Assembly: GCA_945861365.1 (NCBI GenBank)
Contig: CAMAUH010000252.1
Coordinates: 1 to 6,527, forward strand
Length of the DNA: 6,527 nt
Reading direction: 5' to 3'
Source of the DNA: Candidatus Kuenenia stuttgartensis
Lineage (GTDB): Bacteria; Planctomycetota; UBA1135; UBA2386
Made by a program: the position numbers and the translations under genes. Below the pieces are notes generated by a model that searched no databases, was not told where the DNA came from, and saw only the letters and a program-made list of their open reading frames with translations. Below, piece after piece: positions 1-6,260 of the stretch. Within the stretch, counting starts at the first letter, position 1. Each line of letters starts with the position of its first letter.

Positions 1-324
1 GAGCCTGGCGCCCATCGCGGCAGCGCGCCGCGTATACTCGAGCCGGCGCGCGCGCGCGGCGGGATCGCGGGTCATCAGCGTCGGCTCGTGCTTCTGCCGC
101 GGGTCGAGCAGGAAGCGCGCCCCGGTCTCCATCACCGGCAGCAGCCCGCAGTCGCGCAGCTGCTTTGCCACTTCGGCGAGTTCCGCGTCACCGGTGTGCT
201 GCGGATCGAGGTGGCCGACGTCCGGCGTGATGCCGACCGCGCGGTACCCGTGCTCGGCCAGCAGCGCGAACGCATCGGCGAGGCGATGGTTCTGCAGGCT
301 GTTGGTCTGGTAGCCGAGCTGCAT
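1..324 (-). CDS. Sugar phosphate isomerase/epimerase-like TIM-barrel protein, N-terminal 108 residues (cut by window edge)
   Basis: The first 108 codons of a gene that continues past the left edge. The start is the ATG at 324-322; an in-frame TGA lies two codons upstream (330-328), so no longer form is possible from an ATG. The protein opens with MQLGYQTN and has HLDP at residues 38-41, then ETGARFLLDP at 66-75 and KHEPTL at 78-83. This pattern (a first beta strand with GY.TN, then an acidic or histidine residue at each strand end) is that of the xylose-isomerase-like/AP-endonuclease-2 TIM-barrel superfamily, whose members bind a divalent metal and isomerise or epimerise sugars or related hydroxyketones. 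The metal ligands toward the C-terminus are outside the window, so activity cannot be judged. No clear Shine-Dalgarno sequence precedes the ATG. Relatives with the ETGARFLLDP and KH.PTL motifs are, from memory, found in Planctomycetota; the exact substrate is unknown. Confidence 0.78.
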   Translation of the reverse strand, partial: MQLGYQTNSLQNHRLADAFALLAEHGYRAVGITPDVGHLDPQHTGDAELAEVAKQLRDCGLLPVMETGARFLLDPRQKHEPTLMTRDPAARARRLEYTRRAAAMGARL

Positions 325-364
325 CGCTCAGCGCTCGAGCAGCGGTCGGTTTCGCGAGCGCTGC

Positions 365-384
365 GTGGCCGCGCATGCGGCCAC
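365..384. repeat. GC-rich inverted repeat (8-bp stem, 4-base loop)
   Basis: GTGGCCGC at 365-372 pairs perfectly with GCGGCCAC at 377-384 around the loop GCAT. It lies between the two leftward genes, about 40 bases upstream of the ATG at 324. No run of T follows on either strand, so it is not a classical intrinsic terminator alone. It could strengthen the neighbouring hairpin at 395-429, act in the leader of the downstream gene, or be a protein-binding palindrome. The pairing is seen directly; the role is inference. Confidence 0.45.
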
Positions 385-394
385 AGGGGGCAAC

Positions 395-429
395 CTGAGA
401 GCCTGTACGATCATCTCTCAGGCTCTCAG
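395..429 (-). terminator. Candidate hairpin terminator overlapping the stop codon of the 426-995 gene
   Basis: CTGAGAGCCTG at 395-405 is the exact reverse complement of CAGGCTCTCAG at 419-429: a perfect 11-bp stem with a 13-base loop (406-418). The right arm contains the TGA stop (428-426) of the leftward membrane-protein gene, so the hairpin forms immediately at the end of that transcript. No T tract follows, which is common in very GC-rich genomes, so termination efficiency is uncertain. It would separate that gene from the leftward isomerase-like gene that starts at 324. Confidence 0.55.
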
Positions 430-995
430 CGCGTGCCGCCGCTCATACGCGCCTTCTTCTCGAGCGTGGTCAGCTCGGTCCACAGGTTGCCGAGGGCGAT
501 GTACTCGGCCGGCATCGCCCAGTCGTCGAGGTCGGCATCCTCCTGCCACTTGGCCTGCTCCTGCAGGCTCACCTTGGCGGCTTCGATCTTGTCGACCGCC
601 GCCGACTGCTTGGTGCGCGCCTCTTCGTTGTTGCCGGCGCTGCGGGCCTTCACGCCGTCGTTGCACAGCGTCTTGGCCTCGTCGAGCAGTGCGACCGCCT
701 TGCCGAGCATCTCCGCAGTCAGCGCCGGGGCCGGTCGACCCGGGGTCTTGCCGGCCTTGGCGGAACCCATCTTGACCGTGCTCGGCGCCGGCACATGCGC
801 GGCCTTCGGGGCAGCGGCGGCGGGCGGGGCCTTCGGGTCGGTGGCCTTGTCGCCGCCGCCCTGGTTCATCATCACGACCAGGATGCCGACGACGAGCACG
901 CCGACGCCCCCCAGCACGAGCGGCATCGAGTTGGAGCCGGAGGACTGCGAACGGCCGCCGCTGCTGCGGCTGCGAGAGGGGGTGCGCGAAGCCAT
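426..995 (-). CDS. Hypothetical single-pass membrane protein with helical C-terminal domain
   Basis: The protein has 189 residues. I do not recognise a named family. The N-terminus (1-23) is rich in Ser, Arg and Gly. One hydrophobic helix follows at about 24-43 (from MPLVLGG to LVVMMN), then an Ala/Pro/Lys linker at about 50-92, then a mostly alpha-helical, charged region at 92-183 with heptad-like spacing that could form a coiled coil or helical bundle. The positive N-terminal stretch suggests the N-terminus in the cytoplasm and the helical domain outside the inner membrane. The ATG at 995 was chosen because the 35 codons possible upstream (from 1100) read like non-coding sequence and would place a long, poorly composed tail before the basic segment; no good ribosome site marks either start. 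The gene diverges from the exporter group, with 168 bases between. There is one cysteine (residue 111). A lone helical membrane protein could be a scaffold or anchor, but nothing shows its function. Confidence 0.7.
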   Translation of the reverse strand: MASRTPSRSRSSGGRSQSSGSNSMPLVLGGVGVLVVGILVVMMNQGGGDKATDPKAPPAAAAPKAAHVPAPSTVKMGSAKAGKTPGRPAPALTAEMLGKAVALLDEAKTLCNDGVKARSAGNNEEARTKQSAAVDKIEAAKVSLQEQAKWQEDADLDDWAMPAEYIALGNLWTELTTLEKKARMSGGTR

Positions 996-1114
996 AGGGG
1001 CCGCGCGTTCTATCCGGCTCGTCCCGAGGCAGGAAGGGTCGCAACCGCGCAACTGCGCGATCGGTGGCCCCGGCATGGCCCACCGGCATTCGCCGCGCAT
1101 GGAGCTGGATTGAC

Positions 1115-1149
1115 TCGGCCGGCATCAGTCCCCACGCTGGCCCGGCCGA
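1115..1149. repeat. Interrupted inverted repeat in the divergent intergenic region
   Basis: TCGGCCGG at 1115-1122 is repeated in reverse complement as CCGGCCGA at 1142-1149, with 19 bases between. Each arm contains the six-base palindrome CGGCCG. The repeat lies just upstream of the ATG at 1164, in the only intergenic region able to hold the promoters of both the leftward membrane-protein gene and the rightward exporter group. It could be an operator or a leader hairpin. In such GC-rich DNA short palindromes also arise by chance. Confidence 0.3.
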
Positions 1150-1163
1150 TTCCACCGCTGCGC

Positions 1164-1667
1164 ATGTTCCGCCGATCCCACCGCACCCATCGCTTCCGAC
1201 GCTGCACGAGCCTCGTGCTGTTGGCGTTGCTGATGGTGGGGCTCGGATTGCCGCGGTTGCTGCTGGTGTGCAATGAAGTCTGCTGCGCAGGCCGCGTCGC
1301 GCTGGACCGCAGCTGCGGCACGCAGGAACACGCCAACGCACTCGAGGCAGGGCCGACGACGGACGGTGAGTGCCTCTGCTGCAAGAAGGCCTGCGCCGCG
1401 CGGCAGCAACCAAGGAGCCGCGGCGGCGCCGCGGTGACGACTCCCGGGTGTTCAGGCTGCGCGCACCAGGCGCTCGGCTGCGATCTCGGCTTGCCCGCCG
1501 CATTCGAGACGCCGGACCTGCCCCCGATGGGCCCGTGCCACCTGGCCACGCTGGCTCTCCGCCACGGCACGGCGCTCGTCGCCACCGTGTCGCATCCGCC
1601 GGCCACCGGCCCACCGCGACCGGACCTGCGCACCGAACGTCTCGCCGCGACCATCCTCCGCATCTGA
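1164..1667 (+). CDS. Small cysteine-rich exported protein of unknown function
   Basis: The 167-residue product starts with a basic stretch (1-13, five Arg and two His) and a hydrophobic segment at about 16-35, fitting an N-terminal signal or anchor. The mature part has twelve cysteines, clustered as CNEVCC (36-41), C51, CLCCKKAC (70-77), CSGCAHQALGC (96-106) and C125, with scattered His. This suggests metal binding or several disulfides, and it resembles no enzyme I know. The ATG at 1164 is chosen because it directly precedes the signal-like segment; the frame stays open further upstream (from 795), but that part lies antisense to the 426-995 gene and looks non-coding. Third codon positions are almost all G or C, supporting real coding. 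It lies 91 bases before the exporter genes, on the same strand. From memory, short Cys-rich secreted proteins precede efflux operons in some Planctomycetota; a metal-capturing or sensing partner is a guess. Confidence 0.62.
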   Translation: MFRRSHRTHRFRRCTSLVLLALLMVGLGLPRLLLVCNEVCCAGRVALDRSCGTQEHANALEAGPTTDGECLCCKKACAARQQPRSRGGAAVTTPGCSGCAHQALGCDLGLPAAFETPDLPPMGPCHLATLALRHGTALVATVSHPPATGPPRPDLRTERLAATILRI

Positions 1668-1677
1668 GTCGACGCGC

Positions 1678-1714
1678 CCCACCGCACCACGGTGGGCGGC
1701 AGCCCCGGGCTGCC
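1678..1714 (+). repeat. Tandem hairpins between the Cys-rich gene and the exporter genes
   Basis: Two adjacent inverted repeats lie ten bases after the TGA at 1667. CCCACCG (1678-1684) pairs with CGGTGGG (1690-1696) around a 5-base loop, and GGCAGCC (1698-1704) pairs with GGCTGCC (1708-1714) around a 3-base loop. A weaker third pairing, GCCGCG (1718-1723) with CGCGGC (1731-1736), follows. No T tract is present. The array could be a partial terminator, or an RNA-stabilising element that lets the first gene be expressed at a different level from the transporter genes. Confidence 0.45.
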
Positions 1715-1758
1715 TGCGCCGCGCCAGCCGCGCGGCAACGCCACGCGAGACGACTCCG

Positions 1759-2973
1759 ATGCCACGTTCCCGTTCCCTGCTCCCGTTCGCTCCCTGGTTG
1801 CCCCTGCTGATGACGGCCTGCGTCGGCTACGACGCGCAGCCGATCGAGCTCATCGACATCGCCAGGCAGGTGCGCACGTTCGAACTGCCGAACCCGCTCG
1901 CCTTCGCGGACGCGGTCTTGTTCGCACTGCAGCACAACCCGCAGCTGCAATCGCTGGCGGCCCAGGCGCGGGCCGCAGGCGCCGACATCGCCGCCACCGA
2001 GATCCAGGGCCAATGGTCGAGCGACGTCAGCCGCATGGCGTTGATGGTCGATCCCGTGGCCCTGCTGCGACTCGGCCAGCGCGGTGCGGCGATCGACGTG
2101 ACCCGCGCGCGAGAGGCCGAAGCGCTGGCGGCGCTGGCGAACGCGCGCTGGCGGCTGATCGGTCGCATCGCCGAAGTGTTCGCGGCGCACAGCGAACTCG
2201 CCGGACTGCAGGCGCCGCGGTTCGCCGCCGACGTCGACGCGTTCGCGAACGCCGGTCTGGCGAGTGCCAACGCCGTCGCACAAGCGAAGGCCGCGTTGGC
2301 CGGCGCGGCCGCTGAGCAACACGCTTTGGCAGCCGAACGAACCGCGCTGCAGGCCGAACTGCGGCAACTGCTCGGCATCGCCAGGCCCGATCCGGTGGTG
2401 CTGATCCCGCCGGATACGAGCTTCCCGGACGCGGCGCCAGCGAGCGAAGCCACGCTGCTGCAGCGACCCGACCTCGCCATCACGCATGCCCGCTACCGCA
2501 TCGCCGAGGCCGAGTTCGCGCGCGCCTGCGCCGACCAGTACCCATCGCTGCAGATCGGCCCCGATCTGCCGCTGGGTGCGAGCGGCATCGAGGGCATGGC
2601 ATGGTTCAGGATCCCGCTCGATGCAGCGGGGCCCGCGCACGCGGCACGCGAACGCCGCATCGCGGCGCGCGCCAACCTCGTCGAGGCCTTCGTCGCGGCG
2701 AACGCCGAGGTCACGACCGCGCAACTCGCGGCCAATGCTGCCCAGTTCCGACGCGCCGCGACGGCCCATGCCGCGGCCGCCTCGGCGCACGCCGCGGCCT
2801 CGGCGGAAGCCGCACTGGCCGTCGAGGCCGACGTGTTCGAGCGCTTCGCCGAACGCGCGACGATGGCCGTTCGTGATGCCGCCGAACATCGCATTGCCGC
2901 GGTCGTCGCGGCCCGCGCCCGCATCCGGTTGGCGACTTCTGCCGGCTGGCCGGTCACGGCGGTGCAACCGTGA
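1759..2973 (+). CDS. TolC/NodT-family outer-membrane efflux lipoprotein
   Basis: The 404-residue product starts with a lipoprotein signal: hydrophobic residues 7-20 and a lipobox ending in MTAC, with Cys21 the expected lipidated residue. Family hallmarks are a first-repeat helix PLAFADAVLFALQHNPQL (46-63), long Ala-rich helical segments, and in the second repeat RPDLAITHARYRIAEAEFA (236-254) followed by QYPSLQIG (260-267), the usual strand entry after RPD in outer-membrane efflux proteins. These trimers form a beta-barrel in the outer membrane and a long helical tunnel through the periplasm. At 404 residues it is shorter than typical NodT-like channels (about 450-500); the first repeat lacks the usual xPSLxL strand and instead has MALMVDPVALLRLGQ at 93-107. 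The start codon at 1759 precedes the signal directly; only a weak purine stretch (1747-1750) serves as ribosome site. Its stop overlaps the adaptor gene by 4 bases, so it is the outer part of the same exporter. Confidence 0.87.
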   Translation: MPRSRSLLPFAPWLPLLMTACVGYDAQPIELIDIARQVRTFELPNPLAFADAVLFALQHNPQLQSLAAQARAAGADIAATEIQGQWSSDVSRMALMVDPVALLRLGQRGAAIDVTRAREAEALAALANARWRLIGRIAEVFAAHSELAGLQAPRFAADVDAFANAGLASANAVAQAKAALAGAAAEQHALAAERTALQAELRQLLGIARPDPVVLIPPDTSFPDAAPASEATLLQRPDLAITHARYRIAEAEFARACADQYPSLQIGPDLPLGASGIEGMAWFRIPLDAAGPAHAARERRIAARANLVEAFVAANAEVTTAQLAANAAQFRRAATAHAAAASAHAAASAEAALAVEADVFERFAERATMAVRDAAEHRIAAVVAARARIRLATSAGWPVTAVQP

Positions 2974-4442
2974 ACGTCGATCTCTCCGCGCTGCGCATCG
3001 ACTCCTCCACCCCACTGCCGCCGCGGCCGCTGCGCCAACGCCTCGCGATGTGGGGACTCGCCGTGTTCGCGCTGGGCCTCGCGGCGTCGTTCCTGTTGCC
3101 GATGCTCTGGCGACCGCGCCCGGTGCCGATGGTCGACGTGCAACTGGCAACGGCGACGAACACGAACCACGGCGCCGCGACCGCCGAAGCCGCGGGCTGG
3201 GTCGAGCCCGATCCGTTCCATGTGCTGGTGCGGCCGCTGGTCGCCGGTTGCGTCGCGTCGATCGACGTGCTCGAGGGCGCCGTCGTGAAGGCCAACGAAA
3301 CCGTGCTGGCACGCCTGGCCAGTGCAGCGCTGCAGGCAGCGCACGATCGTGCGCTCGCGGCGGTGCGGGAGCGCGAGCAGGACCTCGCCTACGCCAACAC
3401 GCAGGCCAGGTTCGCCGCGGCCCAGCTCGAACAACTCGCCGCACCGCGCCAGGCGTTGCTCGATGCCGAACGCCTGCTGGCCGAACGCAGCGGTCGCCTG
3501 GCCGCCGCGCGCGGCGCCCACCAGCGCGCCCTCGCCGAAGTCCAGATCGCGTCGGCCGCGAAGACCGCACAGCAGCTGCTGCAAGCCACCGGTGGCAGCT
3601 ACGCGGTGGCGCTGGCGCGCGCGGAGGGCGCGGTGGCCGCCGCCGAGGCCACGGCGAACGCTGCCGAACGCGAGAGCCAGGCGCTCGAACGCGAACTGGC
3701 CGCCGCGACCGATACGCGCCAACTCGCTGCCGAGCGCCTCGCCCATCCGGTCGACCTGCAGGGCGCGGTCGACGTCGCCAACGCGGCGATCGAGAAGGCC
3801 ACCGCGGCCCTCGCCACGGCCAGGGTCGAGGCCAGCATCGCTGCGCGCGAACTGGACTGGGCCACCGTGAAAGCACCCTGCGATGGCGTCGTGCTGCGAC
3901 TGCACGCGACGCCCGGCGGCATGGTGGGCCCGCAGAGCGAGGCGTTGCTGGCGCTGTACGACCCGCGGCGCCTGCGGGCGCGCATCGACGTGCCGCTCGC
4001 CGCGGCCGCCGGCATCCGCGGAGGGCAAGCGGTCGAGCTGCGCAGCGAACTGCTCGGCGGCGTGGTCTTGCACGGCACCGTGCAGCGGCTGCAGCGCGAG
4101 TCCGATCTGCTGAAGAACACGCTGCAGGTGAAGGTCGCGTTGCAGGATCCACCGGCGCTGCTGCGGCCGGAGACGCTGTGCCGCGCCCGCTTCCTCGCCG
4201 ATGCGAACGCGGCAGAGCCCGTGGCCAACGCCGTCCGCACGTTCCTGCTGCCGAAGGCCGCCGTGTACGGCAGCGTGGTGTTCCGCTTCGATCCCGCTGC
4301 CAGCCGCGCGCGCGCGGTGCCCGTCACGGTCGTCGGCGAGCAAGGCGACGAGGTGCTGGTGCGTGGCGAACTCGCGCCGACCCAGCGCGTCATCACCGCG
4401 CCGGTGCACGACGGGGAATGGGTGCAGGAGGAGCGGCGATGA
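2970..4442 (+). CDS. HlyD/MacA-type periplasmic adaptor (membrane-fusion protein)
   Basis: This 490-residue protein bridges the inner-membrane transporter and the outer-membrane channel. A short cytoplasmic N-terminus (1-25) and one membrane helix (about 26-47) anchor it. The first lipoyl half follows (EPDPFHVLVRPLVAG at 79-93, VLEGAVVKANETVLARL at 100-116), then a long Ala/Glu/Arg-rich coiled-coil hairpin (about 118-295), the second lipoyl half (ATVKAPCDGVV at 298-308, GGMVGP at 316-321), a beta-barrel domain (to about 412) and a membrane-proximal domain (about 424-485). The roughly 175-residue hairpin is long for MacA-like adaptors and may contact the channel tips. The start is GTG at 2970, sharing GTGA with the stop of the channel gene, so coupled translation is likely. 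The stop in turn overlaps the ATPase gene. There are three cysteines: C94 and C304, one in each lipoyl half, and C404 in LRPETLCRARFL. Confidence 0.88.
   Translation: MNVDLSALRIDSSTPLPPRPLRQRLAMWGLAVFALGLAASFLLPMLWRPRPVPMVDVQLATATNTNHGAATAEAAGWVEPDPFHVLVRPLVAGCVASIDVLEGAVVKANETVLARLASAALQAAHDRALAAVREREQDLAYANTQARFAAAQLEQLAAPRQALLDAERLLAERSGRLAAARGAHQRALAEVQIASAAKTAQQLLQATGGSYAVALARAEGAVAAAEATANAAERESQALERELAAATDTRQLAAERLAHPVDLQGAVDVANAAIEKATAALATARVEASIAARELDWATVKAPCDGVVLRLHATPGGMVGPQSEALLALYDPRRLRARIDVPLAAAAGIRGGQAVELRSELLGGVVLHGTVQRLQRESDLLKNTLQVKVALQDPPALLRPETLCRARFLADANAAEPVANAVRTFLLPKAAVYGSVVFRFDPAASRARAVPVTVVGEQGDEVLVRGELAPTQRVITAPVHDGEWVQEERR
4426..4431 (+). promoter_or_regulatory. Strong Shine-Dalgarno site for the ABC ATPase gene
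   Basis: AGGAGG lies seven bases before the ATG at 4439, inside the last codons of the adaptor gene. It fixes the start codon within a frame that stays open far upstream, and suggests that the ATPase gene recruits ribosomes on its own in addition to coupling through the ATGA overlap. Confidence 0.8.
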
Positions 4443-5125
4443 ACCTGATCGAAGTGCGCGGCGTGACCAAGACGTTCGCCACGGCGTCCGAAGCCGTGAC
4501 GCCGATCGAGAACCTCGATCTCACCGTCGTGCGCGGCGAATTCGTGGTGTTGATGGGACCGTCCGGCAGCGGCAAGACGACGCTGCTGCATCTGCTCGCC
4601 GGCATCGACCGACCGACCGCGGGCACCGTGCGCATCGGCGCCGACGAGGTCTCGGCGATGACGCCGGCAGCGCTGGCGCGCTGGCGCACGCGCGGCGTCG
4701 GCTACGTGTTCCAGCAATACAACCTGATCCCGGTGCTGACGGCTTACGAGAACGTCGAGGTGCCGTTGCTGCTGCTGCCGTTGTCGCGCACACGCCGCGA
4801 GCAGATGGTCGGCACGGCGCTCGCCGCGGTCGGCCTGAGCGATCGTGCGCACCATCTGCCGCGCCAGCTGTCGGGCGGCCAGCAGCAGCGCGTCGCGATC
4901 GCGCGCGCGATCGTCACCGATCCGCTGCTGGTCGTCGCCGACGAACCGACCGGCAACCTCGACCGCGCTGCCGCGACCCGCACGCTCGAGCTGTTCCGGC
5001 GGCTCGTCGACGAGTTCGGCAAGACGCTGGTGATGGTCACGCACGACCCGCAGGTAGCGAAGGCCGCCGACCGCGTCGTCCATCTCGACAAGGGCCGCAT
5101 CGTCGCCGAGGCCCCGCATGCGTGA
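4439..5125 (+). CDS. ABC transporter ATP-binding protein, LolD/MacB/FtsE class
   Basis: The 228-residue product is a full-length nucleotide-binding subunit that hydrolyses ATP to drive the paired permeases. Visible motifs: Walker A GPSGSGKTT (40-48), Q-loop at FQQYNLIP (91-98), signature LSGGQQQR (144-151), Walker B LLVVADEP (163-170) with D168 and the catalytic E169, D-loop TGNLD (171-175), and the switch histidine H202 in VTHD. FQQYNLIP, ADEPTGNLD and the length are typical of the LolCDE/MacB/FtsE group, which works with FtsX-fold permeases by mechanotransmission rather than through a classic transmembrane pore. All catalytic residues are intact. The start at 4439 overlaps the adaptor stop by four bases (ATGA) and has a strong ribosome site; the frame stays open upstream, but that part is the shadow of the adaptor and channel genes. 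The end overlaps the next permease by eight bases. Confidence 0.95.
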   Translation: MNLIEVRGVTKTFATASEAVTPIENLDLTVVRGEFVVLMGPSGSGKTTLLHLLAGIDRPTAGTVRIGADEVSAMTPAALARWRTRGVGYVFQQYNLIPVLTAYENVEVPLLLLPLSRTRREQMVGTALAAVGLSDRAHHLPRQLSGGQQQRVAIARAIVTDPLLVVADEPTGNLDRAAATRTLELFRRLVDEFGKTLVMVTHDPQVAKAADRVVHLDKGRIVAEAPHA

Positions 5126-6260
5126 ACTGCTGGCGTTCCTGCCGTACGCGGTCCGCACGGCCATGCGCGCGCGCACGCGTTCGCTGCTGACCGTGCTCGG
5201 CGCGGCACTGGCGCTCGCGCTGTTCGCGTTCGTGCGCACGGTCGACGCGGGCGTGCAGCACCTCGCCCGCGCGGCCGATCGCCCGCTGCTGGTGGTGTTC
5301 CAGGACAGCCGCTTCTGCCCGCTGACCTCGGAACTGCCGCTGCGTTACGCCGACACGATCCGCGCGCTGCCGGGCATCGCCGGTGTGCTGCCGACGCTGG
5401 TGTTCATCAACTCGTGCCGCAGCAACCTCGACCTCGTCACGCTGCACGGCGTCGAACCCGATCGGCTCGAAGCGACCTACGACCTGCGCGTGCTGGACGG
5501 CAGCGTCGCCGAATGGCGTGCGCGCAGCGACGGCGCACTGGTCGGCGAACGGCTCGCCGCGCGGCGCGGGCTGCAGGTCGGCCAGCGTGTGCGACTCGGT
5601 GACATGGACGTACAGGTCAGCGGCATCGTGCGCAGCGAGGTGGCCGGCATCGACAACCTCGCGTTCGTCCCGCTGACGCAGCTCGGCCTCGCCCGCAAGC
5701 GCCAGGGCTCGGCGACGCAGTTCCTCGTCAAGCTGCAGGACGGCGCCGACAGCAAGCAGGTCGCGGCGGCGATCGACGCGGCGTTCCGCACCGACCAGGC
5801 GCGCACCGACACCAAGGGCATGCAGGCGTTCGTCGCCGCCGCCGTCGCCGAGATCGCGCAGGTCGTCGAGTTCGCGCGCTGGCTCGGCTACCTGGCGGTG
5901 CTGGTGGTCGTGCTGGTGCTGGCGAACACGGTGTTCATCAGCGCGCAGTCGCGCAGCGGCGAACTGGCGGTGCTGGAGACGGTCGGGCTCGTGAAGTCGC
6001 GCTTGATGGCGTTGGTCGCGCTGGAGGGACTCGGACTCGGAATCGTCGGCGGCGCGCTCGGCGTCGGCGGCGTGCTCACGCTGCTCGCGCTGCACCCGGT
6101 CACCCTCGGCATCGAGGGCCACGGCATCGACCTCGCCCCCACCGTACGCGTCGCCATCGACGGCATGCTGACTGCAGCGCTGTGCGGCACGCTGGCCTCG
6201 CTGCCCGCCGCGTTCGCCGCCGCCTCGCGCCCGCTCAGCCTCGCGGTGAAGGAGGAGTGA
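5118..6260 (+). CDS. FtsX-like ABC transporter permease (MacB/LolC type), first permease
   Basis: The 380-residue product has the layout of FtsX/MacB permeases: a cytoplasmic N-terminus, TM1 at about 22-40, a periplasmic domain of about 210 residues, and TM2-TM4 at about 255-276, 297-325 and 345-367. The loop after TM2 (RSGELAVLETVG, 279-290) matches the MacB-like REI.V..A.G coupling segment that meets the ATPase, and GLGLGIVGGALG (305-316) is the usual TM3 glycine pattern. The ectodomain carries RFCPLTSELP (65-74), INSCRSNLDLVTLHGV (97-112) and a GE.LA...GL..G..V.L stretch (143-160) common in MacB-type permeases. C67 and C100 are the only ectodomain cysteines and could form a disulfide or bind a ligand. 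The start overlaps the ATPase stop by eight bases; a modest GAGG (5108-5111) precedes it. With no ATPase domain of its own, it must use the 4439-5125 protein. Export or lipoprotein extraction is possible; the substrate is unknown. Confidence 0.9.
   Translation: MRELLAFLPYAVRTAMRARTRSLLTVLGAALALALFAFVRTVDAGVQHLARAADRPLLVVFQDSRFCPLTSELPLRYADTIRALPGIAGVLPTLVFINSCRSNLDLVTLHGVEPDRLEATYDLRVLDGSVAEWRARSDGALVGERLAARRGLQVGQRVRLGDMDVQVSGIVRSEVAGIDNLAFVPLTQLGLARKRQGSATQFLVKLQDGADSKQVAAAIDAAFRTDQARTDTKGMQAFVAAAVAEIAQVVEFARWLGYLAVLVVVLVLANTVFISAQSRSGELAVLETVGLVKSRLMALVALEGLGLGIVGGALGVGGVLTLLALHPVTLGIEGHGIDLAPTVRVAIDGMLTAALCGTLASLPAAFAAASRPLSLAVKEE
6249..6255 (+). promoter_or_regulatory. Shine-Dalgarno site for the second permease gene
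   Basis: AAGGAGG lies four bases before the ATG at 6260, within the last codons of the first permease. Together with the TGATG stop-start overlap it supports this start and a balanced output of the two permeases. Confidence 0.75.

Noticed and set aside
45..58. Run of alternating GC near the left edge, considered as a simple repeat or Z-DNA-forming tract.
   Set aside because: It falls inside the isomerase-like gene and simply encodes Ala/Arg codons (AARARR); it is too short to matter.
1007..1012. TAGAAC on the minus strand as a possible -10 box for the 426-995 gene.
   Set aside because: No acceptable -35 hexamer lies at the right distance, and the site would give a nearly leaderless transcript. 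It is too weak to annotate.
1110..1138. TTGACT followed 17 bases later by CACGCT as a sigma70-type promoter for the exporter group.
   Set aside because: The -35 match is good, but the -10 matches at only two positions. It is not supportable as a feature.
418..4152. A 1244-codon open frame on the minus strand.
   Set aside because: It is antisense to four well-supported genes on the plus strand and overlaps the 426-995 gene in another frame; its translation is dominated by Arg, Ala and Pro with no domain pattern. Long antisense open frames are expected where third codon positions are nearly all G or C.
2493..4409. A 638-codon minus-strand frame with His- and Gln-rich translation.
   Set aside because: It is the mirror of the channel and adaptor genes and shows no recognisable motif.
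2486..4438. Upstream extension of the ATPase frame, which would add about 650 residues and suggest a fusion protein.
   Set aside because: The added part is Arg/Pro-rich, lies out of frame over the channel and adaptor genes, and has no domain. The ATPase has its own strong ribosome site and an ATGA overlap at 4439.
3599..5239. A 546-codon minus-strand frame opposite the adaptor, ATPase and first permease.
   Set aside because: It is antisense to the ATPase, whose motifs are beyond doubt, and has low-complexity Ser/Ala/Arg content.
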